From the IMG/VR virus record IMGVR_UViG_3300045971_000577, positions 1 through 64,000 of that record: a stretch of DNA of 64,000 nucleotides. One strand, given 5' to 3'. This stretch comes from a virus. Below are positions 45,821-53,435 of the stretch, piece after piece. Position 1 is the stretch's first letter. Each line of letters starts with the position of its first letter. A model generated the notes under the pieces. It was not told the origin of the DNA, did no database searches, and was given only the letters and a program-made list of their open reading frames with translations. Made by a program: the position numbers and the translations under genes.

Positions 45821-45955
45821 TGGTGCCCGGAGGGGGACTCGAATGGTGCGAGCAGAGGGATTCGAACCCTCAATCCTTGCGGCGGGGGATTTTAAGTCCC
45901 CAATGTATCCCAGTTCCATCATGCTCGCATTATCTACCAATTCCATCATCCGGGC
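45821..45955 (-). tRNA. outer shell of a tRNA-Leu-like gene containing another tRNA
   Basis: 5' GCCCGGATGATGGAATTGG and 3' TCGAGTCCCCCTCCGGGCA form a perfect 7-bp acceptor (GCCCGGA/TCCGGGC), D-arm start and 3' half of a T-arm, ending CCA. Everything between, including the 5' T-stem, is replaced by the complete tRNA at 45844-45928. Probably not functional as a whole. Confidence 0.6.
45844..45928 (-). tRNA. tRNA-Leu(UAA)
   Basis: Acceptor GCGAGCA/TGCTCGC, anticodon arm GGGGA-CTTAAAA-TCCCC (anticodon UAA), long variable arm, T-arm GAGGG-TTCGAAT-CCCTC, encoded CCA. D-arm is weak (ATG/CAT). Nested in the shell at 45821-45955. Confidence 0.8.
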
Positions 45956-45960
45956 TGTTA

Positions 45961-46152
45961 CTATCCACGTTCCTTTAGTATTGCTTCTTCGTAGCCAGCT
46001 TCGCTACCAGCTTCGTACGCTTCTTCCCAAATCAACTCAGCAAATCGCTTGAGGTTGAACTGGGAAAATGTGTAGGGTTTTCCGTCCAAGTCGATAGCAG
46101 GCACTGCAACATGCGCCATTTTGTGGAACCGCTCGAAGTCTTCTTGTTTCAT
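45961..46152 (-). CDS. FAxLIxEE-type protein, 63 aa
   Basis: MKQEDFERFHKMAHVAVPAI then KRFAELIWEEAYEAGSEAGY. Shares the F.FA.LI.EE block with the next gene; such small proteins are frequent in phages. ATGA overlap. Confidence 0.8.
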   Translation of the reverse strand: MKQEDFERFHKMAHVAVPAIDLDGKPYTFSQFNLKRFAELIWEEAYEAGSEAGYEEAILKERG

Positions 46153-46352
46153 GCTGTCAACCCTAGGCGAGCCCTGATTAGTTCTTCAGCACCTTTCGTC
46201 TTGCCTAATGCATCAGTGGCGCAGGCGCTGATGCACTCTTCCATGATGAGTTTGGCAAACTGTTCCATACCGATCGGATAGATATATCCGCCTCGCACGT
46301 CAGCTGCCTCAGCCAATCCGGCCCTTTCTGCAAGCTCTTTGATCTTGTTCAT
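46149..46352 (-). CDS. FAxLIxEE-type protein, 67 aa
   Basis: MNKIKELAERAGLAEAADVR then EQFAKLIMEECISAC. ATGA overlaps both sides. Unknown function. Confidence 0.8.
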   Translation of the reverse strand: MNKIKELAERAGLAEAADVRGGYIYPIGMEQFAKLIMEECISACATDALGKTKGAEELIRARLGLTA

Positions 46353-46522
46353 AGCGTTACGTTGGGTAGACCATGTTCTGCATTCGTCTTCTTGCAGAGC
46401 TCGATTACCTCTTCCTTAGTTGAGTGACGAGTGCGGACGCCCTGGAACATCATGTAATGTTCTACTTCGCAGCCGCGGTGTTGAATCCAGCAGTAGTATG
46501 CTGAAGTATATTTCTGTTCCAT
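46349..46522 (-). CDS. hypothetical protein, 57 aa
   Basis: MEQKYTSAYYCWIQHRGCEV; ends KTNAEHGLPNVTL. TAATG overlap with the preceding gene. Unknown. Confidence 0.8.
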   Translation of the reverse strand: MEQKYTSAYYCWIQHRGCEVEHYMMFQGVRTRHSTKEEVIELCKKTNAEHGLPNVTL

Positions 46523-46767
46523 TATTTCCACTTGTCGACAAATATCTGTTCGTCGATTTCGTCAGCAAACCAAAACTCTGTACCATCGCCCCACCATTTG
46601 GGAATGGTCCTGGATTGTTTGCCGTCTTTCATAACTCCGCCCATACCTTGTGCGCGGAGCCATTTATTTCTTGCTGTGCGCCATTCGGCAACGGGTGCAT
46701 CGACAACGCCGGAGTTCGGCTCGAACCACTCAATTGCGTTACCGACGATGACGTTGGAGACTGTCAT
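46522..46767 (-). CDS. hypothetical protein, 81 aa
   Basis: MTVSNVIVGNAIEWFEPNSG; aromatic C-terminus (FWFADEIDEQIFVDKWK). ATGA overlap fixes start 46767. Unknown. Confidence 0.8.
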   Translation of the reverse strand: MTVSNVIVGNAIEWFEPNSGVVDAPVAEWRTARNKWLRAQGMGGVMKDGKQSRTIPKWWGDGTEFWFADEIDEQIFVDKWK

Positions 46768-46955
46768 CGCTTGTAGGTCACCAGCCATTTGATTGCGAAG
46801 TGCAACATGGAGCCAATGGTGATGACGCTCGCGATTGGGGCAAAGAGCGCCATGATGACCACCATACCGACAGGACTGTCATCTCTTGGCATGGCGTACC
46901 TGGCAAGCAGGATTGCCTGCACAAGAGCATAGAGAATGTAGAGTACAATTTCCAT
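46764..46955 (-). CDS. two-helix membrane protein, 63 aa
   Basis: MEIVLYILYALVQAILLARY and GMVVIMALFAPIASVITIGS. AGAAAGAACATA precedes the ATG. Unknown. Confidence 0.8.
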   Translation of the reverse strand: MEIVLYILYALVQAILLARYAMPRDDSPVGMVVIMALFAPIASVITIGSMLHFAIKWLVTYKR

Positions 46956-46970
46956 TATGTTCTTTCTAAA

Positions 46971-47040
46971 AGCGGTGGTAGCGGATTCGAACCGCTGGAC
47001 GGCTGAGTAAAGGTACGCAATTACCACTCGTCCGCTCTAT
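46971..47040 (-). tRNA. tRNA-like fragment, T-arm only clear
   Basis: AGCGG-TTCGAAT-CCGCT is a canonical T-arm, but no matching 7-bp acceptor or anticodon arm is found; GTGGTA/TACCAC is the best closing stem. Probably a decayed or minimal tRNA. Confidence 0.35.
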
Positions 47041-47107
47041 CTTGCGTTCAACAATAAGCCACTCTGTCAACCACCTGCCGCACTGCCTTCACACGTCAAC
47101 TACTATG

Positions 47108-47668
47108 TTATAGTCTTGCGACAACTTTGTCAACAGGCTTATAGAACTTGTGATTGCCTATTTCCACAGTGTGCGTGAACATCTTTGCCCAGCGTGGAGT
47201 CCTATAACCCTTTATCTTCATCACCTTAGGTGCAAGATAGCTGATGCTGCCCTTGGTCGGATCAGTGATAACTTTTTCCAGCACCAGTCGCGCAACCTGA
47301 AGCGACTGTTGCCAGCTTGCTTTATCGATCTCGTTCCGTTGAGCTGGTTCCAGATGTAAGCTCGTAGCCGCCGCCTTTAGTGCAACGTTGCCATTGAAGG
47401 CACTGTATTGCATAGGCGCAAGCACCTGCTTACATACCGTGGATTTAGGCGAATTTAGCGCCCTATTGACCGCTGTGTGTGCAACAGCGGCCATGCCCTC
47501 TATTGTCTCCCCTCTGCTTTCTCCGTACACCATAACCGCCAGACATTTGACTTGGGCAGGTTCTGCAACGATAGGTTCTTCAAAGGGTAGATCACGAATG
47601 CACGCCATCTGTGCAGCATTGTGAATGGATGTAGGGACTAAGGCAAGAGCCAGAAGTATGTATCGCAT
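47108..47668 (-). CDS. SleB-like cell-wall hydrolase, 186 aa
   Basis: Signal/anchor MRYILLALALVPTSIHNAAQ, then CLAVMVYGESRGETIEGMAA and 'NRALNSPKSTVCKQVL' plus 'PMQYSAFN', the Hydrolase_2 (SleB-type) core with its catalytic Glu in YGESRG. Family members cut peptidoglycan glycan strands. With an export signal it may serve as a lysis enzyme; no holin was recognised nearby. ATG is six bases after -10, so it may be leaderless. Confidence 0.85.
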   Translation of the reverse strand: MRYILLALALVPTSIHNAAQMACIRDLPFEEPIVAEPAQVKCLAVMVYGESRGETIEGMAAVAHTAVNRALNSPKSTVCKQVLAPMQYSAFNGNVALKAAATSLHLEPAQRNEIDKASWQQSLQVARLVLEKVITDPTKGSISYLAPKVMKIKGYRTPRWAKMFTHTVEIGNHKFYKPVDKVVARL

Positions 47669-47674
47669 AAGAGT

Positions 47675-47703
47675 ATTATGCAACACAAGATATAAACAGT
47701 CAA
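47675..47703 (-). promoter_or_regulatory. promoter of leaderless type
   Basis: -35 TTGACT, 17 nt, -10 CATAAT, six bases before the hydrolase ATG. Confidence 0.8.
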
Positions 47704-47712
47704 CAGATAAAT

Positions 47713-48600
47713 GATAGTCGCGGAGCAGGGCCCTATAGTTTTGCCGGCCGGTCTAGTTACACAGGATAATCCCACTATCAGTAAATGGTTCTGAGTTTCC
47801 CCTCACACTCACCTTTTGACAATCACGATGAGTAGCGAGCGCCCCGACTGAACAGGCAGATATATTCATCCATAGTCATTCTATAGCTTGGATGACTATA
47901 GAAATATTTCCAAAGACTGGAGGTAGGTGCTGGCTGTCGCAGGCGTACATTAGTTCAAGCATGACTAAGACGCATACTTTCGAGCCTTCGGAAAATAGTT
48001 GGTAGTCACGGATAGCGGGACGTCTCAAGTGTAGACGAAAGCATATACCACTACCAGTATAAAATGATTATCAGTCCACTACTCTGAGTTCACATATTTA
48101 CACCTTCAACATAGCTGGCAGTCGCGATTAGAGAATAGATTAGTGCGTTAGTTCCGCCATTCATCAAATGATACTTCCACTGCCTGTACTGTTCCTTCGT
48201 ATTCTCATACAAGGGAACAGCACCAGTTGGCTACAAGAAGAATACGTCGCCTTTCGGTCGACTGGCTCCACCTCGCATAACTATTGTGGTAAGCATTCTT
48301 GTAACAAATAGTCGATGGTCGCGACGGAAGTGATCAATACCCCTGCCTGCAGACAGTTTGATATCAATATACCATCCACTATCCGTCCTCAGATCATTCC
48401 TCGGACCTTATCAAAAATGGTAATCACGGAGTAGAGAATCACTCAACGGGACAGGCTCCACCGGTCAGACCGGACTGCCGTCTGCAATCATGCTCCTATT
48501 ACCTGTGCTTGGAGAAGGCACCTTACTGCATTGACAGTCACGAATACAGTATACGGTTGGTGCCTTTCGACCATCTCCGACCGCAATGTATTCCACTATC
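47713..48600 (-). ncRNA. array of GYG-loop hairpin RNAs
   Basis: No coding frame. At least six units share one plan: outer 6-bp helix ending AGU/ACU, then G opposite G(C/U)G, then an inner helix. Units: 47713-47779 (GATAGT/ACTATC), 48001-48055 (GGTAGT/ACTACC), 48117-48184 (GGCAGT/ACTGCC), 48314-48383 (GATGGT/ACTATC), 48419-48503 (GGTAAT/ATTACC with GGAG/CTCC), 48533-48600 (GACAGT/ACTATC with GAATAC/GTATTC). Two weaker candidates at 47818 and 47932. Helix bases change but pair. Strand inferred from neighbours. Confidence 0.6.
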
Positions 48601-48702
48601 TGTACGGGTTCGTCACTCCGCACCTTTTTCCTAATGAACTGTTCAACCGCATACCAGCGTGAGATACCTTTCGGTAGAGCGCTGGAATAGCCTGTTCCTC
48701 GG

Positions 48703-48918
48703 CTAACGATTAGAAACTTTATTTCTTACTGGTTCCTCGGCAACTATATACCAATCAGGCGGTGGCCACGCCGTATTGTGTTTGTTGTTATAGTCGACAT
48801 GAAACTTATCTGCCTCTTCGAATGTGTCGAAGTAAAAGCTTTCATCAACCTTGCTACCCCATCCGCGCTCGGATTCGATCATGTCAACGCGCCAGGGTTT
48901 AGTATCATCTTTGTTCAT
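48703..48918 (-). CDS. hypothetical protein, 71 aa
   Basis: MNKDDTKPWRVDMIESERGW; ends WYIVAEEPVRNKVSNR. Last coding gene before the hairpin array. Unknown. Confidence 0.8.
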   Translation of the reverse strand: MNKDDTKPWRVDMIESERGWGSKVDESFYFDTFEEADKFHVDYNNKHNTAWPPPDWYIVAEEPVRNKVSNR

Positions 48919-48920
48919 TG

Positions 48921-49115
48921 TTACACCCTGCTATTTGTCATTTTCTTTTTCAGATCTTCGAGAAACTTGATACGAGCTTCGAACCATTCGATCTGCTCCG
49001 GCCACTGTGGTTTTTCATCGAGCAGCCGTACATGACATTGCACGATTTCCGCTTGAATAGCATCGAAGATTGACTCGGCTTCGAAGTCATCGACGATAAA
49101 ATCGAAGTGAATCAT
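48921..49115 (-). CDS. hypothetical helical protein, 64 aa
   Basis: MIHFDFIVDDFEAESIFDAI; charged helices. ATGA overlap. Unknown. Confidence 0.8.
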   Translation of the reverse strand: MIHFDFIVDDFEAESIFDAIQAEIVQCHVRLLDEKPQWPEQIEWFEARIKFLEDLKKKMTNSRV

Positions 49116-49480
49116 GGCTGCGGCTTGTAGTTTTTCAGCGTGTGGATCAATCCGCAGGCTTCGTTGTTGACTGATTGGAGTAACCCGGCCTCTTCAGGCT
49201 TGTGAGCGATCAGGTAGGTGCGGGCCGTTTCCAGCCGCATATATACCATCGACATTCGTTGGCTCAGATTGGTGGTCTTCTCGTTGCCGAAATCGGCCCG
49301 GATGTTGAATACTTCGTCGCGGATGCTTTCGAATAACTTGGCTTCTTCCTTTCGGCCAGCGTTTTCCAGCATCCGCATGTAAGCATAAACACTGGCAGCC
49401 ACGTCGGTAATCATGGCCTCGATAAGCATCTGTTCGGAAAGACGCCCGCTGCGGAATGCTTGCAGAATGTCAAAGTTCAT
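49112..49480 (-). CDS. hypothetical helical protein, 122 aa
   Basis: MNFDILQAFRSGRLSEQMLI; all-helical. AAGGACACAC precedes the ATG. Directly downstream of tRNA-Met. Unknown. Confidence 0.8.
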   Translation of the reverse strand: MNFDILQAFRSGRLSEQMLIEAMITDVAASVYAYMRMLENAGRKEEAKLFESIRDEVFNIRADFGNEKTTNLSQRMSMVYMRLETARTYLIAHKPEEAGLLQSVNNEACGLIHTLKNYKPQP

Positions 49481-49498
49481 GTGTGTCCTTGTGTTATA

Positions 49499-49574
49499 TG
49501 GTAGACCCTGAAGGAGTCGAACCTTCGCCTGACGGTTATGAGCCGACTGCTATTACCACATTAGCTTAGGGTCC
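49499..49574 (-). tRNA. tRNA-Met (CAU)
   Basis: Acceptor GGACCCT/AGGGTCT (G-U at the tip), D-arm GCTA/TAGC, anticodon loop CTCATAA, T-arm GAAGG-TTCGACT-CCTTC, encoded CCA. One mismatch in the anticodon stem. Could also be tRNA-Ile if the C is modified to lysidine. Confidence 0.88.
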
Positions 49575-49582
49575 TGTGTTTT

Positions 49583-49882
49583 TCAGCTGGTGGGCATCTC
49601 CGCGAGCCTGATATCTTGCACCGGCAGCCCAAGTGATTTACCCATCTCGACAATGAGATGAGACTTGGAGCCATTCTTCGCTTCCTTTGCTTCTTCCTGT
49701 GCCACGTACCAATCGAGCAACTTGGCCTGCACCTGTTCGGCCACGCTGCCGTATCCGGTGTCATGTGCGAAGCGCAACGGGCAATCCACCCAAGCCTTGC
49801 GGCGCAGGAATGCGCGAGCGGCAGCACGGTGTGCCTTGTTGGCAGGGTTGAACTCGATAACTTCTTGGCGCTTGAGAAACAT
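49583..49882 (-). CDS. hypothetical protein, 99 aa
   Basis: MFLKRQEVIEFNPANKAHRA; ends GLPVQDIRLAEMPTS. Basic N-terminal half. Between a tRNA and an HNH gene. Unknown. Confidence 0.8.
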   Translation of the reverse strand: MFLKRQEVIEFNPANKAHRAAARAFLRRKAWVDCPLRFAHDTGYGSVAEQVQAKLLDWYVAQEEAKEAKNGSKSHLIVEMGKSLGLPVQDIRLAEMPTS

Positions 49883-49886
49883 GGGG

Positions 49887-50231
49887 TTAGTCCTTATCTT
49901 TCATTTCGAAGTGCAACTCTGTGTGGCAATTCCTACATACAAGTATACACTTGTTTAGCTCAACTCGCAAGGCATCAATATTTAGACCTCTTCTCTCGCC
50001 TATGTGGAATTCCTTTGTGTTAGGATCGGTATGGTGAAACTCGAGTGCATCGAAACATTTGTCGTACCCACATCTTGTACACTTCCCACCATATTCGGTC
50101 TTTAGACTTCTGACCTTTTCCTTGCCTGCATCGCCTGTTCTTTTATTCCAGCAAGTCTTGCATTGATATCTTGCTGTATTGTAAAAATTTTCTTTACCTG
50201 TTGTCGGACACGTTCTGCATTGATATTTCAT
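49887..50231 (-). CDS. small HNH endonuclease-like protein, 114 aa
   Basis: Zinc pairs CRTC, CKTC and CTRCGYDKC, then LEFHHTDPNTKEF and CRNCHTELH: the HNH motif with its own zinc sites. Late-promoter-like GATAAGTA upstream. Likely a free-standing nicking or homing enzyme. Confidence 0.85.
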   Translation of the reverse strand: MKYQCRTCPTTGKENFYNTARYQCKTCWNKRTGDAGKEKVRSLKTEYGGKCTRCGYDKCFDALEFHHTDPNTKEFHIGERRGLNIDALRVELNKCILVCRNCHTELHFEMKDKD

Positions 50232-50250
50232 CTAACCTCCTCGGTTAGAT

Positions 50251-50258
50251 TACTTATC
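50251..50258 (-). promoter_or_regulatory. T4-like late promoter variant
   Basis: GATAAGTA 19 bases before the HNH start. Confidence 0.5.
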
Positions 50259-50268
50259 TCTATTCAGA

Positions 50269-50344
50269 TGGTCCGCCCGCCAAGACTCGAACTTGGAATA
50301 AGAGCTTAGAAGGCTCCTGTGATCATCCCTTTCACCACGGGCAG
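50269..50344 (-). tRNA. tRNA-Arg (UCU)
   Basis: Acceptor CTGCCCG/CGGGCGG, D-arm GTGA/TCAC, anticodon arm GGAGC-CTTCTAA-GCTCT, T-arm CCAAG-TTCGAGT-CTTGG, encoded CCA. Confidence 0.9.
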
Positions 50345-50351
50345 GTGTTCG

Positions 50352-50468
50352 TTAGGAGATTGCCGAGATGAACACCGGCGCGAATTGGACAGCCCACCAT
50401 TCCGGGTTGCACGCAACGGCGCTGAACATTTGGAACAGAGTGATCTGGATCTTCTCGAGCAGGGTCAT
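50352..50468 (-). CDS. small protein, 38 aa
   Basis: MTLLEKIQITLFQMFSAVAC; hydrophobic helix then WWAVQFAPVFI. AAGGAG eight bases before the ATG and a good promoter. Possibly membrane-associated. Confidence 0.75.
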   Translation of the reverse strand: MTLLEKIQITLFQMFSAVACNPEWWAVQFAPVFISAIS

Positions 50469-50490
50469 GGTCAATCTCCTTAGTGCATAC

Positions 50491-50519
50491 AGTATAACAA
50501 AAGACAAAGGGCCCGTCAA
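50491..50519 (-). promoter_or_regulatory. promoter overlapping a terminator
   Basis: -35 TTGACG, 17 nt, -10 TATACT; its -35 lies in the loop and 3' arm of the terminator hairpin. Confidence 0.75.
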
Positions 50520-50527
50520 GGCCCTTT
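50498..50527 (-). terminator. intrinsic terminator
   Basis: AAAGGGCC/GGCCCTTT followed by GTCTTTTG. Ends the transcript of the 32-aa secreted peptide. Confidence 0.75.
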
Positions 50528-50551
50528 TATCTGTTTATCCGAAGTAGTTGA

Positions 50552-50650
50552 TTACTTCGAAGCAGCCTTGGCAGGTGCAGATGCAGCAGGTGCAGCAGCC
50601 ATAGAGGCCATTGCAAAGGTTGATAGAACAGCAGCGATGATAGTCTTCAT
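50552..50650 (-). CDS. tiny secreted peptide, 32 aa
   Basis: MKTIIAAVLSTFAMASMAAA is a signal peptide; the mature part is about 13 residues of Ala/Pro/Lys (PAASAPAKAASK). GGAGAAACGACT precedes the ATG and a terminator follows: a dedicated unit. Confidence 0.7.
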   Translation of the reverse strand: MKTIIAAVLSTFAMASMAAAPAASAPAKAASK

Positions 50651-50687
50651 AGTCGTTTCTCCAATTGTTTGAACGTGCTTTATTTAG

Positions 50688-50987
50688 CTATCGTGCATCA
50701 AGCATCCGTTGAAATATTGGCAGCACCCTGCGGTAGATGCGTTTTTCTCTCTCTTCTGATCTCTTGAAATCAGCATCAGACATATAGTCCCACGCATCAT
50801 CATCGCCATTCGGCACAGCGAATGTGCGGTATTCCCAATCATCATTCATCACTCTTGCCCATTCTTCCGCGGCTCTGCTTGCAGATATGATCGGCTTGCT
50901 ATTTCGAACCTTGTCAGGCCGGCCGTTTCTTCCGCGCTCAACAGTTGAGAAGCGAATTGAACGAACTGGAGTGATGGTGATCTTCAT
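50688..50987 (-). CDS. RR-LPIF-RML paralogue, 99 aa
   Basis: MKITITPVRSIRFSTVERGR; ends RIYRRVLPIFQRMLDAR, matching the end of 51681-51968 (LVRRSLPIFKRMLK). Paralogous pair, unknown domain. Confidence 0.8.
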   Translation of the reverse strand: MKITITPVRSIRFSTVERGRNGRPDKVRNSKPIISASRAAEEWARVMNDDWEYRTFAVPNGDDDAWDYMSDADFKRSEEREKRIYRRVLPIFQRMLDAR

Positions 50988-50989
50988 GC

Positions 50990-51316
50990 CTAGTCTCCGC
51001 TGTCAATGTCGAAGGAAAAGTTGCACTTGGTGCAGGTGTAGATGTGGTAGCACCGACCAGCCTTCATGCTGGTAACAGTGTGATGGCAACCAAGCCCGGT
51101 TGTCGGATCAATCCTTGTATAACCCAGCGCCCTACCGGACATCGTCTGCCCGCCGCAGTTGGTGCACTGACGATGGGTGTGGCCCTTGTACCAACTGTAG
51201 CCAAGTTCCTTTTCAGTCAGTTCAACCTTACCGGTGCCGCCACAATCGGGGCACACACCGTGGCCCTTTGGGATGGGATACCAGTCGGTATTGTATGGTT
51301 GCTGAACTTGGGTCAC
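50990..51316 (-). CDS. zinc-finger protein, 108 aa
   Basis: CPDCGGTGKVE and CTNCGGQT resemble DnaJ-type CxxCxG repeats; ends YHIYTCTKCNFSFDIDSGD. Probably binds two zincs. ATGA overlap. Confidence 0.85.
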   Translation of the reverse strand: MTQVQQPYNTDWYPIPKGHGVCPDCGGTGKVELTEKELGYSWYKGHTHRQCTNCGGQTMSGRALGYTRIDPTTGLGCHHTVTSMKAGRCYHIYTCTKCNFSFDIDSGD

Positions 51317-51651
51317 TTCATCACCGGTGGCATAACCATTCCGAGAGTTTCAACCTCGTAGGAACAGAACACATGGCAATGGCCATCCTGGATCTTGCCG
51401 ATGAGTTCGTTGGTGCGATTCTTGACATTTTCGGGGTCGAAGTCGTCGTTGGGCGGAGACGCAATGACTGCATTTCCTGACATCAGGCCTTCGTGGCTGG
51501 AAGCAATCCAGAACCGCGCTGCCGGTTCGGTCGCGTGGAAACAGAACTTGATTTCACCCATCGGGAAATCGCCATCCTCCAAGCGGAGAACATCGACCGT
51601 GCCGTCGTCTTGGGTGACTTCGTAGACCAAAGAAACAATGCGAGTTTTCAT
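51313..51651 (-). CDS. hypothetical protein, 112 aa
   Basis: MKTRIVSLVYEVTQDDGTVD; beta-rich. Coupled by ATGA to the zinc-finger gene. Unknown. Confidence 0.8.
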   Translation of the reverse strand: MKTRIVSLVYEVTQDDGTVDVLRLEDGDFPMGEIKFCFHATEPAARFWIASSHEGLMSGNAVIASPPNDDFDPENVKNRTNELIGKIQDGHCHVFCSYEVETLGMVMPPVMK

Positions 51652-51680
51652 AGATTACCTTTGTGTGTTTGTGTCTGAAA

Positions 51681-51968
51681 TCACTTCAGCATGCGCTTGA
51701 AGATAGGAAGGCTGCGACGAACGAGCTTGTCGATACGGTCCTTCCGATAGTTCCATGTATCGTAGAGACGCAGGAACTCGGCAGCACCGATGCGCTCGAT
51801 CGTCCTGTTGCGCCACTCGTTGTAGATATGGCTGGCCCAGTGTTCCGCGGCTACACCGGGTTTCTGGAACTTCCGGTTGTTTCCGTACATTTCCTTGCCA
51901 TGTTCGTCGTAATAGACGAACCGAAGTTGGATGACCGGAATGCGGGTGACTACGCAACCTCTTTTCAT
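51681..51968 (-). CDS. RR-LPIF-RML paralogue, 95 aa
   Basis: MKRGCVVTRIPVIQLRFVYY; C-terminal motif as in 50688-50987. ATGA overlap with the lipoprotein gene. Confidence 0.8.
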   Translation of the reverse strand: MKRGCVVTRIPVIQLRFVYYDEHGKEMYGNNRKFQKPGVAAEHWASHIYNEWRNRTIERIGAAEFLRLYDTWNYRKDRIDKLVRRSLPIFKRMLK

Positions 51969-52357
51969 AGAAGCCCCAGCGCCTTCATATCGGCTTCGGT
52001 CAGCTTCTCCAGCGCACGTTGGCGAGCAGCCTTTCGTGCGTCAGCAGCATCAGCAGCCTTGCTCACCTTTTCCAGGAGGGCTGCACTGGCAGCAGGAAGG
52101 GGTCCTGGAGTGGTAACAGGTGCATCCACGGTCACTGTGGTGTGAACACCCTTGCCGACTTGATACGTGGCTGACGTAGTTGAATTCGGGCATCGAACAA
52201 TGTTCAGAGTGGGACCGTTTTCACGAATCACCGCTTCGTGGAAAGTGCAATCCGACAGCTCTGCCGGTAATGTAGCCGCCGGAGTAACTTGTGTTGCATA
52301 CGGTTTTTGGCAGGATGCAAGGAGCAGCAACGGAGCAAGAATGAGTAGACGTCTCAC
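51965..52357 (-). CDS. lipoprotein, 130 aa, GTG start
   Basis: Signal RRLLILAPLLLLASC with lipobox; mature part has two cysteines and a helical, basic C-terminus (KAARQRALEKLTEADMKAL). GTG overlaps the previous TGA, with GGAG six bases before. Confidence 0.8.
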   Translation of the reverse strand: MRRLLILAPLLLLASCQKPYATQVTPAATLPAELSDCTFHEAVIRENGPTLNIVRCPNSTTSATYQVGKGVHTTVTVDAPVTTPGPLPAASAALLEKVSKAADAADARKAARQRALEKLTEADMKALGLL

Positions 52358-52605
52358 GGCTGGCTCCACACAGGAAATTCTGTCTTTGCAGGCTTCAACT
52401 TCTTGAGATAATCTACGGCCAAGTACCGATGTTCACCGTTTACCGATACCTTGTATCCGTCGAAGTGCTGCCAGCGGTTGCGCTCAGTAAACTTCAATGG
52501 TTTCAGTGTACCGGTAATCTTGACTGAACACAGTTCCTGGGTTGCTGTATTCCAAAAGTATCCGGGATACTTCGTGGCAACAAACTCTTTAGGTAGGACA
52601 ACCAT
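52354..52605 (-). CDS. hypothetical protein, 83 aa
   Basis: MVVLPKEFVATKYPGYFWNT then 'SVKITGTLKPLK', 'YKVSVNGEHRYL' and 'YLKKLKP'. I have seen this pattern in small phage proteins; function unknown. TAATG overlap. Confidence 0.8.
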   Translation of the reverse strand: MVVLPKEFVATKYPGYFWNTATQELCSVKITGTLKPLKFTERNRWQHFDGYKVSVNGEHRYLAVDYLKKLKPAKTEFPVWSQP

Positions 52606-52859
52606 TACCAGCTCACCGTGGTAGAATCGCCATCGCGCTGGTCGGACGTGTGCTTGACTGTAAAACCGGCCGCTTCGAGTCGCCAGGTAATCAGCGCACG
52701 GTGCTTATATGGCATAGTGACATAGCAGGAATGCTCCCCGAACATCGCTGCCTTCTTAATAGTTTCCAGGCAGAGATTAGTTTCGGCGCGCACAACTTCG
52801 CCGTCCAGGGCATTCGCTTCTTCGGCCAGTTGTCTGGCCATGTTGGCGTTGAATTCCAC
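52605..52859 (-). CDS. hypothetical protein, 84 aa
   Basis: MEFNANMARQLAEEANALDG; C-terminal 'GFTVKHTSDQRDGDSTTVSW' is a recurring ending in small phage proteins. Unknown function. Confidence 0.8.
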   Translation of the reverse strand: MEFNANMARQLAEEANALDGEVVRAETNLCLETIKKAAMFGEHSCYVTMPYKHRALITWRLEAAGFTVKHTSDQRDGDSTTVSW

Positions 52860-52860
52860 C

Positions 52861-53058
52861 TCAGTACCACTCCTTCTTCACCGCGTACACCGCTGGCGCC
52901 TTACCAGTACCACGCGCCTTGGCTTCTTCTTCAACGTTCAGCGCCGCGTACTTTTCCTTCCACTCTTCGAAGAGCGTGTTTGCTTCCTTGATGTTGAAGA
53001 CTTCACGTTCTGCAACGGTGGTGCAACCTGTCAAAACTACAATGTGCCAAGATTTCAT
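52861..53058 (-). CDS. possible small lipoprotein, 65 aa
   Basis: MKSWHIVVLTGCTTVAEREV: LTGC at residues 9-12 could be a lipobox after a very short signal. Rest is a charged helix. Export uncertain. Confidence 0.7.
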   Translation of the reverse strand: MKSWHIVVLTGCTTVAEREVFNIKEANTLFEEWKEKYAALNVEEEAKARGTGKAPAVYAVKKEWY

Positions 53059-53066
53059 GTGTTTCC

Positions 53067-53387
53067 TTATTTCGCTTTGTGTGGGACGGTCATCGCGCGA
53101 TCGAAGTCCAGCGTCACGAACGCTTTGTCGATAAAATCGACTGCGTTGGACTCGGATTCAAACACTAGATTTCCGCGTCGGGGGAGATCTCGATACTGCG
53201 TCATCCAAGTGACTTGGATGAACCTGGGGCCATACACATTCACCGCGCCATCCACATTTCTCGGATAGCTGAACAACACAGTGTAGTGGTTGCCATGCTT
53301 CACAACATCACCACCGTACGGTGTGGTAAGATCGTTGTTGTTGATGAAATTTGCAATGCGTTGGGCTAGTTCCTGACGTGCGCTCAT
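53067..53387 (-). CDS. hypothetical protein, 106 aa
   Basis: MSARQELAQRIANFINNNDL; beta-rich middle. First gene of the unit down to 52861. Unknown. Confidence 0.8.
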   Translation of the reverse strand: MSARQELAQRIANFINNNDLTTPYGGDVVKHGNHYTVLFSYPRNVDGAVNVYGPRFIQVTWMTQYRDLPRRGNLVFESESNAVDFIDKAFVTLDFDRAMTVPHKAK

Positions 53388-53406
53388 ATCATCCCCTGTT
53401 GCTGTT

Positions 53407-53435
53407 ATTGTAGCATGACCTACAGTGTAGGTCGA
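53407..53435 (-). promoter_or_regulatory. sigma70-type promoter with palindromic spacer
   Basis: -35 TCGACC, 17 nt, -10 TACAAT; the -35 and spacer include the palindrome GACCTACA/TGTAGGTC, a possible operator. Confidence 0.75.
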
